A DNA stretch of 64,000 nt from Paenibacillus beijingensis (GCF_000961095.1 NZ_CP011058.1:2137001-2201000), one strand, 5' to 3'. Counted from the stretch's first letter, positions 34,697 through 42,936 are shown. Numbers and translations: made by a program. The notes: generated by a model from the sequence alone, not told the origin.

Positions 34697-34870
34697 TTAC
34701 TTGGGGTTACTTTGTAATTCTTGGTGATACTTAATAATTCCGATCCCGTACGGCTCCATATTTAACAGCTGGCCCGCATTAGGTACAATGCGGGTTTTCA
34801 TTTGTGCATCAACGATTCCGATCTGGACAGCCTCGCCCGGTCCGTAACGGTATCCGTTCACCCCGTTCAT
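34697..34870 (-). CDS. Small uncharacterised protein, 57 residues
   Basis: A 57-codon frame opens with ATG at 34870 after AAAGG and stops immediately beside the convergent phosphoribosyltransferase stop. The composition looks genuinely protein-like: MNGVNGYRYGPGEAVQIGIV, a TRIVPNAGQLLNMEPYGIGI core, and a short polar tail. There is no signal peptide, Cys pair or membrane helix. I do not recognise the family. Upstream, a repeated GTTATAAGT motif lies between it and the divergent MBL gene. A hairpin inside the gene (34773-34794) may act on the opposite strand, which slightly weakens the coding case. Confidence 0.5.
   Translation of the reverse strand: MNGVNGYRYGPGEAVQIGIVDAQMKTRIVPNAGQLLNMEPYGIGIIKYHQELQSNPK
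34773..34798 (+). terminator. Probable terminator of the phosphoribosyltransferase gene
   Basis: CCCGCATT and AATGCGGG form a perfect 8-bp stem with an AGGTAC loop, followed by TTTT. It lies within the antisense small gene. Confidence 0.6.
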
Positions 34871-34898
34871 TTATAACCTTTAAAATATATATTTACAA

Positions 34899-34962
34899 GT
34901 TATAAGTGATCCATTATGATAAAGCCATATAACCGCCAAATAATTTTTTAACGGTTATAAGT
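34899..34962. repeat. Repeated GTTATAAGT motif with inverted repeat TATAACCG/CGGTTATA
   Basis: GTTATAAGT occurs at 34899-34907 and 34954-34962. TATAACCG (34928-34935) and CGGTTATA (34952-34959) form an inverted repeat, and GGTTATAA recurs just before the small-protein start on the minus strand. The set lies between two divergent genes and looks like a regulator-binding region. Confidence 0.4.
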
Positions 34963-34990
34963 ATTCGGACAATGAAAGGAATGACGTTGA

Positions 34991-35728
34991 ATGAAGGTCC
35001 AAAAGCTTCCGTGGGCGGGCATTCGAATGCAATTCGAAACGACGAGCATCGCGATCGATCCGCTATTTCATTTCCCGGCCCATTTCGGCCAGCCTCACGA
35101 TCCGCTTTATCCACTGGATGAATTCGGACCGGTCGATGCTGTCCTCGTTACGCATCACCATACCGACCACTTTGATCCGGAAGCGATCGCGGCTTTTTAC
35201 GGCGAAACGGTCCCGGTCTATGTTCCGTCTCTGCCGCATGCGCTTGCCCGCGGCGGCCGGCTGACTGACATTCGGGAGATCAAGCCCGGGGAGTCGTTCC
35301 AAGTGGGCGCATTATCGGTGACGGCAACGGACTCCGTCGACGGGTTCGGTGATCCTCAGGTCGCTTGGGTTGTGCAGGGCGGGGAGAAAAAAGTCATTCA
35401 CTGCGGGGATACGCTGTGGCACGGTTACTGGTGGAACATTGCCAAAACGCACGGTCCATTCGATGCGGCCTTCTTGCCCGTTAACGGAGCCGTCCTCGAA
35501 CTTCCCGGCTTCACGCCGAGCCATCAGCCCATTTCCCTGACACCGGAACAGGCCGTCTCGGCGGCGGTTGTTTTGGGAGCAGGTGCGCTCGTGCCAATCC
35601 ATTACGGAACGGTTCATCACCCGCCGGTCTATCACCAGACGCCAAACCTGCTTGACCGCCTGACAGCAACCGCGAAAGATACGGTAAACTTGACAATATT
35701 AAGCACGAAAGAAACAATGGTCGTATAG
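34991..35728 (+). CDS. MBL-fold metallo-hydrolase
   Basis: The 245-residue protein has the metallo-beta-lactamase motif HHHTDHFDPE at about 55-64 (H-x-H-x-D-H), then HCGDTLWHGYW with the next metal ligands and a late His in VPIHYGTVHH. The shape is like the UlaG/UPF0173-type phosphodiesterases or lactonases. Cytoplasmic, with no signal peptide. The ATG follows GAAAGGAATGACG. The next gene (CGNR regulator) starts 44 bp later and may share the transcript. Substrate unknown. Confidence 0.9.
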   Translation: MKVQKLPWAGIRMQFETTSIAIDPLFHFPAHFGQPHDPLYPLDEFGPVDAVLVTHHHTDHFDPEAIAAFYGETVPVYVPSLPHALARGGRLTDIREIKPGESFQVGALSVTATDSVDGFGDPQVAWVVQGGEKKVIHCGDTLWHGYWWNIAKTHGPFDAAFLPVNGAVLELPGFTPSHQPISLTPEQAVSAAVVLGAGALVPIHYGTVHHPPVYHQTPNLLDRLTATAKDTVNLTILSTKETMVV

Positions 35729-35772
35729 ATTCGGACTCACGTCCTCGGGCAACAACTAGGAGATGATCGATC

Positions 35773-36354
35773 GTGGACAGCTCACATTTTTTACTTGGCG
35801 GAAGCCCGTGGTTAAACCTGGTCAATACGCGCCATATGCACAATAAGCGGATCCGGGATGTGTTGGCGGAACCGGCAGCGGCACAGCAATGGCTGAATGC
35901 CAACCAACTGTACATGGCGCCCGGCGCTTCCGCGGAATCGGAGCCGCTGCGAAAGATGATTGCCGAGCTAATCCCTCTGCGCGAGCTGTGTCAGGAGATT
36001 GTGTCCGACTTGCAGATGCGAGGCAAACTTTCCGAAGACGTGCTCGCGTCGCTCGAAAAACGGACGGAAAGCTTATCGATCCGTGCCGCCCTGCTGCAAA
36101 CGGGGGAGAAAATTTCCCTCACCTATGCTGGAAATACGGACGTCGATCATGTGCAGTATCTCATCATCCGATCCATCGCCGATACGCTGGAAGGTTATGC
36201 CCCGCAGCGGATCCGGAAATGCGAGCATGACGAATGCATTCTCCATTTCGTGGACACATCAAAGAGCGGCAAAAGGCGCTGGTGCAGTATGGAGATGTGC
36301 GGAAACCGCCATAAAGCGGCCGAATTTTATGCCAAGAAAAAAGCGAAGAACTAG
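35773..36354 (+). CDS. ABATE-domain / CGNR zinc-finger protein, putative stress-induced regulator
   Basis: The 193-residue protein has the N-terminal ABATE region (LGGSPWLNLVNTRHM, a variant of the usual G...LDLVNT motif) and the C-terminal CGNR zinc finger: CEHDECILHFVD, then GKRRWCSMEMCGNRHKAAEF, with four cysteines C-x4-C and C-x4-C. The CGNR finger with adjacent basic residues is predicted to bind DNA. These proteins are thought to regulate stress or resistance genes. The GTG at 35773 follows AGGAGATGATCGATC. It is downstream of the MBL hydrolase on the same strand. The next 237 bp hold a weak hairpin and no gene. Confidence 0.9.
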   Translation: MDSSHFLLGGSPWLNLVNTRHMHNKRIRDVLAEPAAAQQWLNANQLYMAPGASAESEPLRKMIAELIPLRELCQEIVSDLQMRGKLSEDVLASLEKRTESLSIRAALLQTGEKISLTYAGNTDVDHVQYLIIRSIADTLEGYAPQRIRKCEHDECILHFVDTSKSGKRRWCSMEMCGNRHKAAEFYAKKKAKN

Positions 36355-36591
36355 CGCAGCTGGAAAGAGGTTTATTATGAAGCGGGCTCACTTAAGGGGA
36401 ACTACTGTTACAGGGAGCCGGTTCCCCGATGAGTCTTGTCAGCGGCTATCCCTAGCGCATCTTATTAGCGTTATTTGCAGAAAAATGTCCATTTTTCTTA
36501 GGTTACGGACTCCAGAGTCGTTACACAAAACCGGGCTGTTCCATAAGCAGGTTTTTAGTCGTATCAATCAATTTCTCCAGCTTCATTAGCG

Positions 36592-36628
36592 AAAAAGAAC
36601 CGATCAAGGGGCTATCCTTGGCCGGTTC
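36592..36628 (-). terminator. Terminator of the aldo/keto reductase gene
   Basis: GAACCG-AT-CAAGG (36597-36609) pairs with CCTTG-GC-CGGTTC (36616-36628) apart from the two central mismatches, followed on the minus strand by five T's. It is ten bases after the stop. Confidence 0.8.
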
Positions 36629-36638
36629 GTTCGTATTC

Positions 36639-37619
36639 TTACCAAGCGTATACTTCGGGCGTCTCGCCGCCCGGTCCGGGAAAGATGTCGTCCAGCTCGC
36701 GGAGCACATCCTCTTCAAGATGGATTTCAACCGCGCGGATGGCGTCCCGCAGCTGTTCCACCGTTCGCGGACCGATGATCGGGGCGGTCATGACCGGATT
36801 CGTTAGCGTCCAGGCCAGCGCAACATTCGCTTCCTGCTCTCCCAGTTCCGCGCACAAGGCGGAAAACCGTTCGAGCTGCGGGCGGTGCTTCTCAATCCGT
36901 TCCGCCTGCTGGGCCGTACGGGTCCCGATCCCCGGCTTCAATGAGTAGCCTCCGAGCAGACCTCCCGCCAATGGACTCCATGCCACAACGCCGAGACCGA
37001 GATCCTTCGCGGCCGGCAATACTTCCATTTCGGCTGTCCGCTCCAGCAGGCTGATCTTATGCTGCTCGCACACCAGCCCCATGAAATGCCGCTCCTTGGC
37101 CGCCGCCTGTGCCTTCACCAGATGCCAGCCAGCAAAATTGCTGGAGCCGATGTAATCCACTTTTCCGGACCTGACCTGCGTCTCGAACGCTTCCCACAAT
37201 TCCTCCCAAGTCGTTCGCCGGTCGATGTGGTGCATCTGGTACAGCTCAACGTGATCCGTCTGCAGCCGGCGCAGCGACCCTTCGAGGTGGCGCCTGATTT
37301 TATAAAGAGACAAGCCCCTTGCATCGTTCGGCCCATCGACTGGGCTCGAGATCGGCTCGTACACTTTGGTCGCCAGAACCACCTTCTCCCGGCGCTGCCC
37401 TCCTTGCGCGAACCACCGCCCGATCACCGTCTCCGTCAAGCCGGAATTTGCTCCCCATCCGTAATTGTTGGCCGTATCAAAAAAGGTAATGCCCGCATCG
37501 AGCGCTTCGTCCATAATGCGAAACGCGGTCCTCTCATCCGTATCGACGCCGAAATTCATCGTTCCCAAGCACAGCCGGCTGACTCTCATCCCTGTTCGGC
37601 CCAAGAAGGTGTACTCCAC
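36639..37619 (-). CDS. Aldo/keto reductase
   Basis: The 326-residue TIM-barrel oxidoreductase has the catalytic tetrad: Asp and Tyr in FFDTANNYGWG, Lys in VLATKV, and His in LYQMHHID. The NADPH-binding tail region is in NPVMTAPIIGPRTVEQLRDA. It resembles the YajO/Tas/YhdN branch that reduces aldehydes and ketones, and has the long loop of potassium-channel beta-like AKRs. The GTG start at 37619 follows GGAGGAGGAAAACGG. It has its own terminator and no clear partner. Confidence 0.94.
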   Translation of the reverse strand: MEYTFLGRTGMRVSRLCLGTMNFGVDTDERTAFRIMDEALDAGITFFDTANNYGWGANSGLTETVIGRWFAQGGQRREKVVLATKVYEPISSPVDGPNDARGLSLYKIRRHLEGSLRRLQTDHVELYQMHHIDRRTTWEELWEAFETQVRSGKVDYIGSSNFAGWHLVKAQAAAKERHFMGLVCEQHKISLLERTAEMEVLPAAKDLGLGVVAWSPLAGGLLGGYSLKPGIGTRTAQQAERIEKHRPQLERFSALCAELGEQEANVALAWTLTNPVMTAPIIGPRTVEQLRDAIRAVEIHLEEDVLRELDDIFPGPGGETPEVYAW

Positions 37620-37696
37620 CCGTTTTCCTCCTCCAATTTTTTTCTGTTACATGATAGGAGACGAGGAAAAATCGAAACGGACGCAAAAATGGAATA

Positions 37697-38746
37697 TTAG
37701 TTCATCATTTGCTTCACGATTTCCCGGTTGCGCTGTTTGAAAACCTCGTTGTGTGAAGAGACCATGGCGGTTTTGCCCGCATCGGGCTGGATAAATTGCT
37801 TCGCTTTGTTGACCGCGTTAGCCGCATCCTGGAAGGCGCCGGCGATCAAATGCAATTTCCCTTCATGCATCAAGATGTCTCCGGCCGCGTAAAGTCCGGG
37901 AACCGACGATTCGCTGTTCGCATTGCCTGCAATATAATGATCTTCCTCCATTGCAATGTTTAGATCGCTGTTTTTCAATAATGTCGTGTCGCGCTCATAC
38001 CCGTGGTTAATAATCACTTCATCAACCGGCAAATACGAAACCTCGCCGGTTTCATGATGGGTCAGTTCAACGCGTTCAATCGCTTCATGGCTCTCGCCGG
38101 CGATCAGCTTCGTAATTGACGTCCGGAACAGGCAAACGGCCGAACTGTTCATCAGTTGGGCTATCTTCGCTTCATGAGCGCCCGGAACGTCCTTGCGATA
38201 TGTTACATACACTTGTTTGGCGATCGGTTCCAATTCAGTCGCCCAGTCGATGGCCGAGTTTCCCCCGCCTGAAATGACAACCGTTTTCTCTTTGAACCGC
38301 TTTAATGACTTTACGGTGTAGCTCAAATTGGATATTTCAAATCGTTCCGCACCTTCGATTTCAAGCTTATGCGGCTTTAATATTCCGCTTCCGACCGCAA
38401 CGATAACGGTTTTTGACAAATGCCGCCTGCCCGAGGCGGTGCGGAGTACAAAAATCCCTTCTTCATCACGGGTAATCGACTCTACCTTTTCATTCAACAC
38501 GACTTCCGGGTGGAAGGTCAGCCCCTGCTTGACCAGCTGCTCAATTAATGCCGCTCCGGTTATGGGCGTCAGCCCGCCGACGTCCCAAATCATTTTTTCC
38601 GGATACACATGCACTTTCCCGCCTAATTGCGGCTGATATTCGATCAGCTTTGTTTTCATTTCCCTCAGCCCGCTATAAAAAGCGGAGTAGAGCCCGGCCG
38701 GCCCTCCGCCAATAACCGTTACATCGAATAACTCTTCCTGCTCCAT
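37697..38746 (-). CDS. Ferredoxin--NADP+ reductase, thioredoxin-reductase type
   Basis: The 349-residue flavoprotein has the FAD motif VIGGGPAGLYSAFYSGLREM, an NADPH motif VVISGGGNSAIDWATEL, and the late FAD motif AGDILMHEGKLHLIAGAF. It lacks the CxxC of thioredoxin reductase, as in the type 2 FNRs (YumC/YcgT of Bacillus). It reduces ferredoxin or flavodoxin with NADPH. A Fur-like box lies 31 bp upstream of the start, so it is probably induced by iron limitation and may reduce iron chelates or feed electrons to heme or siderophore release. The ATG follows GAGGAGTGAGCGGGT. Confidence 0.93.
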   Translation of the reverse strand: MEQEELFDVTVIGGGPAGLYSAFYSGLREMKTKLIEYQPQLGGKVHVYPEKMIWDVGGLTPITGAALIEQLVKQGLTFHPEVVLNEKVESITRDEEGIFVLRTASGRRHLSKTVIVAVGSGILKPHKLEIEGAERFEISNLSYTVKSLKRFKEKTVVISGGGNSAIDWATELEPIAKQVYVTYRKDVPGAHEAKIAQLMNSSAVCLFRTSITKLIAGESHEAIERVELTHHETGEVSYLPVDEVIINHGYERDTTLLKNSDLNIAMEEDHYIAGNANSESSVPGLYAAGDILMHEGKLHLIAGAFQDAANAVNKAKQFIQPDAGKTAMVSSHNEVFKQRNREIVKQMMN

Positions 38747-38777
38747 ACCCGCTCACTCCTCGGCAATCAAATAAAAT

Positions 38778-38792
38778 TGATTATCATTCTCA
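38778..38792. promoter_or_regulatory. Fur box upstream of the ferredoxin-NADP reductase
   Basis: TGATTATCATTCTCA matches the Bacillus 7-1-7 Fur consensus TGATAATnATTATCA with two mismatches on the other strand (TGAGAATGATAATCA). Confidence 0.75.
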
Positions 38793-38855
38793 ATTAAATA
38801 TACCCGATTTCCTTTTTTTGTACAAGAAGCGGTGGACAACCCATCGAAAACAAGA

Positions 38856-38884
38856 TTGACATCCGGCGCTTCGTTTCCTATAAT
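38856..38884 (+). promoter_or_regulatory. Sigma-A promoter of the MerR gene
   Basis: A perfect TTGACA (38856-38861), 17-bp spacer, and perfect TATAAT (38879-38884), 35 bp before the MerR start. The spacer length is normal, unlike the 19-20 bp of MerR-activated promoters. Confidence 0.8.
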
Positions 38885-38888
38885 CACA

Positions 38889-38901
38889 TTAACGTTAACG
38901 T
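38889..38901. promoter_or_regulatory. Putative MerR operator, site 1
   Basis: TTAACGTTAACGT, containing the perfect palindrome ACGTTAACGT, lies immediately after the -10 box of the MerR gene. Nearly the same sequence precedes the MFS gene at 39344-39356. Confidence 0.55.
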
Positions 38902-38918
38902 CATGGTTGGGGGTACGC

Positions 38919-39305
38919 ATGGAATCGAAAATGCTGATCGGAGAGCTGGCAAGCAGAGCCGGAGTTACGCCCCGGACCGTTCGCCACTACCAACAGCTGG
39001 GATTGTTGGGGAAAGTCGAGCAAGAGAGCAACGGATATCACTATTACACGGATATTTCTTTACAGCGTTTGCTCAAAATCGGTGTATTGAAAAATGTAGG
39101 TCTCAGTCTGGAAGAAATTCAGTCCGTAATCGACCTGTATTTCGAAGAGCCGACGATGATCAAAGGGAAACAAAAAGTGCTTGAGATTTTGGCGAAGCAC
39201 CTGGAAGAAATCGATGACAAGATGGATTCGCTCGCTCGTTTCAGACAAGAGATTCAATTCAACATGGCCCGGATTCAGCTTATGATCGACGAAATGTCGA
39301 CATAA
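38919..39305 (+). CDS. MerR-family transcriptional regulator
   Basis: The 128-residue protein starts MESKMLIGELASRAGVTPRT, continues VRHYQQLGLLGKVEQESNGY, then LQRLLKIGVLKNVGLSLEEI: the MerR winged helix-turn-helix. A C-terminal coiled-coil dimerisation helix follows, with no obvious Cys metal site, so a small-molecule or stress sensor is more likely than a metal sensor. The ATG at 38919 follows GTTGGGGGTACGC; a longer in-frame frame upstream overlaps the promoter. It precedes an MFS exporter and an SDR that carry the same upstream motif, so they form its probable regulon. Confidence 0.93.
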   Translation: MESKMLIGELASRAGVTPRTVRHYQQLGLLGKVEQESNGYHYYTDISLQRLLKIGVLKNVGLSLEEIQSVIDLYFEEPTMIKGKQKVLEILAKHLEEIDDKMDSLARFRQEIQFNMARIQLMIDEMST

Positions 39306-39343
39306 GCGGTTCCGAACCGTTTATGCACGCCCAAACCATTACG

Positions 39344-39356
39344 TTTACGTTAACGT
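39344..39356. promoter_or_regulatory. Putative MerR operator, site 2
   Basis: TTTACGTTAACGT shares the palindrome ACGTTAACGT with site 1 and lies 28 bp before the MFS start. The recurrence 455 bp apart, in front of both genes, supports binding by the intervening MerR protein. Confidence 0.55.
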
Positions 39357-39383
39357 TATCCATTTTGATCCAAGGAGGTTATT

Positions 39384-40595
39384 TTGATTGATTTAAAAAA
39401 GGGGCCTCTCACTTATACCGCGACCGTGCTGACCGTAACGGGCATTGCCGTCGTATCGCTGCTCTATGTCCTGATCCCGCTCGTTCCGTATATCAGCTCC
39501 GCATTCGCTGTCAATGCGAGCCAAACGGCATGGGCGAGCAGCGCCTTTAGTCTCGCTTTTGCCGTAGGCAATGTGTTTTTCGGTACATTGTCCGACAGGG
39601 TGTCGAAAAAGCGCCTGATCATCGCAGGCCTGGTCCTGCTCACGCTCTGCACCGTTTTCGTAGAATCCGCAACTTCGTTCGCGGCATTCATTTCGCTCCG
39701 GGCGGTGCAAGGCTTTCTGGCCGCCTCGTTCCCGCCTGTGGCGCTTGCTTATGTGAGCGACGTAATTCCGCCCTCCCATCGGCCGACCGTCATCTCTTAT
39801 ATGAGCAGCGGTTTTTTGCTTGCCGGTGTAGTTGGTCAGATCTTTGCGGCCGAAGTGGCCGCAGCATGGGGATGGGAAACGGTATTTGCGCTGTTAAGCG
39901 CCGTTTACGTCGTGCTGATCGTGATCTCGTTCTGGCTGCCGAAAGGCCGGGAACGATCCGCACCCGTCCAGTCCGAAACCCGCGCTGCCGTCTCGGATCA
40001 TTTCCGTGTCTTGGTTAAAATTCCGGCGCTGCTGGTCGCTTATGCCGCCGCGATGAGCATCTTAATGAGCTTTGTCGCCATGTACACGGGCTTGAATGAA
40101 TTTGCGGTCCAGCGGTTACACTTATCCGCCGATCGAATTTTGTTGATTAGGCTCGCCGGCATGCTAGGCATCATGTGCACGTTGTTTTGCGGATCATGGA
40201 TCCGCCGGTTTGGAGCTCCCCGCGTTCTAGTCGCAGGCTTTTTCGTCGCGGCGGCCGGTTTGGCGGGCGAAGCGGTGCTGTCAAACGCACCAATGCCCGT
40301 ATTCGTCGCGGCGACGGTGGTCTTTGTGGCGGGAATCGCCACCGCCGTCCCTTCGATCGTTTTCCGGATCGGAATGTTGGGCGCCAGCGCCCGCGGTATG
40401 GCCATCGCACTTTACGGATTTTTCGTTTTTGTCGGAGCCAGTCTCGGTCCCATCATCGCCAACATGCTGATGCCGCTCGGGTTTGCGGCTTTATGCTGGA
40501 CGCTCTCGGCCATTTTGCTCGCTGCGGCGGCAGGTACGGCTTGGAGCGCCAAGCGCGCGTCAAGAAACGAAGGTACGGCTGCCGTACACACTTGA
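39384..40595 (+). CDS. MFS transporter, drug-efflux type
   Basis: The 403-residue protein has 12 predicted helices. The MFS motif A between helices 2 and 3 is VFFGTLSDRVSKKRLIIAG, and the antiporter motif region is near GFLLAGVVGQIFAAEVAAAW. It resembles the YdhP/AraJ/YtbD efflux branch. The TTG start at 39384 follows AAGGAGG with a five-base spacer. It is followed 16 bp later by an SDR gene, so both are probably co-transcribed under MerR control. The drug or metabolite exported is unknown. Confidence 0.93.
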   Translation: MIDLKKGPLTYTATVLTVTGIAVVSLLYVLIPLVPYISSAFAVNASQTAWASSAFSLAFAVGNVFFGTLSDRVSKKRLIIAGLVLLTLCTVFVESATSFAAFISLRAVQGFLAASFPPVALAYVSDVIPPSHRPTVISYMSSGFLLAGVVGQIFAAEVAAAWGWETVFALLSAVYVVLIVISFWLPKGRERSAPVQSETRAAVSDHFRVLVKIPALLVAYAAAMSILMSFVAMYTGLNEFAVQRLHLSADRILLIRLAGMLGIMCTLFCGSWIRRFGAPRVLVAGFFVAAAGLAGEAVLSNAPMPVFVAATVVFVAGIATAVPSIVFRIGMLGASARGMAIALYGFFVFVGASLGPIIANMLMPLGFAALCWTLSAILLAAAAGTAWSAKRASRNEGTAAVHT

Positions 40596-40611
40596 GAGGA
40601 GAAGATCAACG

Positions 40612-41346
40612 ATGAGTATAAAAAATTCATTGCAAGGTCAGCACGTGATTGTGATCGGCGGAGGCTCGGGGATTGGACTCGCGGCCGCCCAAAGGGCTTC
40701 CGCGCTCGGAGCGGAGGTGACGATCGTCGGACGCTCTGCAGACCGGCTGGAAAAAGCGGCTGAGGGCTTCGAAGGGGAGATCCGGACGGCCGTCCTCGAT
40801 TTGCGGATTGAGGAAGACGTCCAGGCGTTTTTTATCGAAACGGGGGCGTTCGACCATCTTGTCATTACCGCAGGGGAAATGAAGCACGGCTTGGGCAAAG
40901 TTGTCGAGCTCGACACGTTCAGCGCCAAAGAGCAATTCGAGAGCCGGTTCTGGGGACCGTATCTGGCGGTCCGCTACGGGGCGGCAGCCATTCGGGAAGG
41001 TGGCTCCATCACGCTTACGACCGGATTTTTCGGCGATAAGACGGTTCCGGGGGCGGCAGTGCCTTCGGCTGTGCACGGAGCTTTGGAAACGCTAGGCCGG
41101 ACGCTGGCCGTCGAGCTTGCTCCGGTGCGGGTGAACGTCGTGTCGCCGGGATATACCGATACGCCGCTGCACGACGGAATGCCGGCCGAACAGAAGCGGG
41201 CCTGGTTTGAACAAACGGCCCCCACCCTGCCGGTTCGGCGCATCGGTTCTGCCGATGACATCGCCGGCGCGATCTTGTTTTTGGTCGAGAACGGCAATAC
41301 GACAGGGATCACGTTGACCGTGGACGGAGGCGCCCGACTCGTCTAA
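40612..41346 (+). CDS. SDR-family oxidoreductase with non-canonical active site
   Basis: The 244-residue Rossmann protein has VIVIGGGSGIGLAAAQRASA (GxxxGxG) near the N-terminus and the C-terminal TTGITLTVDGGARLV. The YxxxK pair is missing: the equivalent stretch is VPSAVHGALETLGRTLAVEL, with no Tyr and no Lys. This resembles a known SDR branch with the same loss. I use the ATG at 40612, which has GAGGAG upstream; an in-frame ATG 129 bases earlier is inside the MFS gene. It ends the MerR-MFS-SDR unit. Confidence 0.9.
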   Translation: MSIKNSLQGQHVIVIGGGSGIGLAAAQRASALGAEVTIVGRSADRLEKAAEGFEGEIRTAVLDLRIEEDVQAFFIETGAFDHLVITAGEMKHGLGKVVELDTFSAKEQFESRFWGPYLAVRYGAAAIREGGSITLTTGFFGDKTVPGAAVPSAVHGALETLGRTLAVELAPVRVNVVSPGYTDTPLHDGMPAEQKRAWFEQTAPTLPVRRIGSADDIAGAILFLVENGNTTGITLTVDGGARLV

Positions 41347-41384
41347 GAGCGGGAGTGCCGCACCGGCGGAATTGTGCACGCAAG

Positions 41385-41500
41385 GGGGAAGGCTTCCTTC
41401 CCCGGGAAAGCGTCAGGAAAAGCGCCTGCGGCGGCCATGCTTTACGCATACCGCCGCAGGCGATCACCGGTCGCAGAGCGTTGTCTCCGCAACGAGCGGC
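41385..41500 (+). pseudogene. Degraded scar of a PfkB-family kinase C-terminus
   Basis: The bases from GGAAGGCTTCC through CGCATACCG to GGCGAT align with 43560-43645, the C-terminal part of the other kinase remnant, with many substitutions and at least three one-base insertions that destroy the frame. I estimated the similarity by eye at about three quarters identity. It is therefore a second, older copy of the same gene end. The rest of 41347-41563 shows nothing functional. Confidence 0.5.
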
Positions 41501-41563
41501 TCGATTGCCTCTATGGGACTCATACATAGGGGCAATCATCTGCTTCGGCTGTACCGGAAGGCC

Positions 41564-42691
41564 TTAAGCACTTTCCGCGACTTCAGGGTTCGCACTCACT
41601 TGCGTTTTTTTCTTTTTTCTTTTTTTATACAACCAGATATAAATCCCGGTAAACATCAAGACGGGAGGAAGCATTCCGACGATGGAATACAACACTTTGG
41701 TGAAAATGCCTCCGTAAGCCCCGATGTGCAGCGGAAAGACCCATGTTTGGTAAAGAAGATTGTTTTCTCTCGGATCCCATTTCTCCAGCACTTTGCCATT
41801 GTACGGATCCATCCATACCTTCACATTTCCGGTATGCCCCGCTCCGGGATCGTAAGACCGGGTAAGCCGGATATCGATGTTCTTCTCCGGTTTAGTAGGC
41901 AGAATAATCAAGGTTGCTTTACTGTTCGGCGTGGTCTGCTCGGCAAGCTTGACAAGCTCGTCCACCGGCATCCTGCCTTCCGCTCTCTGCTGAACGGCCA
42001 GCCTTTCAGCCGGCGGGGTCCATCCTGTGCCGAACCAGCCCAATATACTGTTGCTAAAAGGGTATACGGCGCCGGTGAAGGCGATGATTAAAAGGACGGG
42101 AATCGAATAAATGCCGATTAACCGGTGCAGATCGTTCTTTTTAATATAAGGATTCGAAGCTTTTCTTCGTTTGAAAGCTTGCGCCCATCCTTTGATTCCC
42201 GCTTTGATTCCCGGCCACCATAAATAAAGACCGGATAACAGAATGAACGTGAACATGAATCCGACAATACCGACGATCTCAAAGCCTTTATACTTTTCAA
42301 TCAATAAATTCCGGTGAAATACGGCCAACTTGTTCGGAAACGCACTCTCATCCAGCGTTCCGAGAATGTTGCCGGTAGGGGGATCTACATAAACATATAC
42401 CCTCTCTCCGCCTGAATTGATCCAGAATTGGAACGCGCCTCCGGTTACCGGTTCATCGGGCGTGTAAATTCGCAGAAATTGCGCATCCGGATATTGTTCC
42501 AGAATCGATTTTTGGGCGTCCTGGTAAGAGATCGGCTCCCCTTCGGTCACCTTGAACAGCTCCGGATACATGAACCGGGTAAGCTCATTTTTAAACACAA
42601 GGACACTGCCTGTTAAGGAAAGAACGACAATGAATATTCCGGCCAACAAACTTAAAATCAGATGAATTTTCAAGATTACTTTTTTGACCAA
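41564..42691 (-). CDS. PepSY-associated membrane protein
   Basis: The 375-residue protein begins with a membrane anchor (IHLILSLLAGIFIVVLSLTG), followed by extracellular PepSY repeats (VTEGEPISYQDAQKSILEQY; GERVYVYVDPPTGNILGTL), three further helices, and a lysine-rich end (YKKRKKKKTQ). This is the PepSY-TM architecture of the so-called iron-regulated membrane proteins. Related proteins include FsrB-like reductases and siderophore-reduction partners, but no redox motif is visible. A TTG start at 42691 follows AGAAGGGATATCAG. It is flanked by decayed genes and a palindrome at 42795-42810. Confidence 0.88.
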   Translation of the reverse strand: MVKKVILKIHLILSLLAGIFIVVLSLTGSVLVFKNELTRFMYPELFKVTEGEPISYQDAQKSILEQYPDAQFLRIYTPDEPVTGGAFQFWINSGGERVYVYVDPPTGNILGTLDESAFPNKLAVFHRNLLIEKYKGFEIVGIVGFMFTFILLSGLYLWWPGIKAGIKGWAQAFKRRKASNPYIKKNDLHRLIGIYSIPVLLIIAFTGAVYPFSNSILGWFGTGWTPPAERLAVQQRAEGRMPVDELVKLAEQTTPNSKATLIILPTKPEKNIDIRLTRSYDPGAGHTGNVKVWMDPYNGKVLEKWDPRENNLLYQTWVFPLHIGAYGGIFTKVLYSIVGMLPPVLMFTGIYIWLYKKRKKKKTQVSANPEVAESA

Positions 42692-42794
42692 CTGATATCC
42701 CTTCTTTCTTCAAAGAATTTGATTTCGTTGTTACCGGTTCATCATTTTTCACAGCGCCAACAAGAATCCCAATTTGAATATAGATTTGAATCCT

Positions 42795-42810
42795 AACTTG
42801 TATACAGGTT
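42795..42810. promoter_or_regulatory. Palindrome AACTTGTATACAGGTT
   Basis: A 16-bp palindrome with one mismatched pair and a TGTATACA core, like operators of GntR/HutC regulators, 104 bp upstream of the PepSY gene. It may have been the target of the nearby, now broken, GntR protein. The region 42692-43027 holds no gene. Confidence 0.4.
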
Positions 42811-42936
42811 TAATATAAAGGATTAATTCGCATTTTTCAACGGTATTTTTCAGAATATTCATTGCTAGCACCCATTCGCAAAGTCATGTTACCGTCGGAG
42901 ATATTTATTAATTGGTAATTAATTCCTAGAATAACA

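Noticed and set aside
36396..36429. GGGGAAC...GTTCCCC hairpin after the CGNR gene
   Set aside because: Only seven base pairs, a large loop and no T-run; insufficient to call a terminator.
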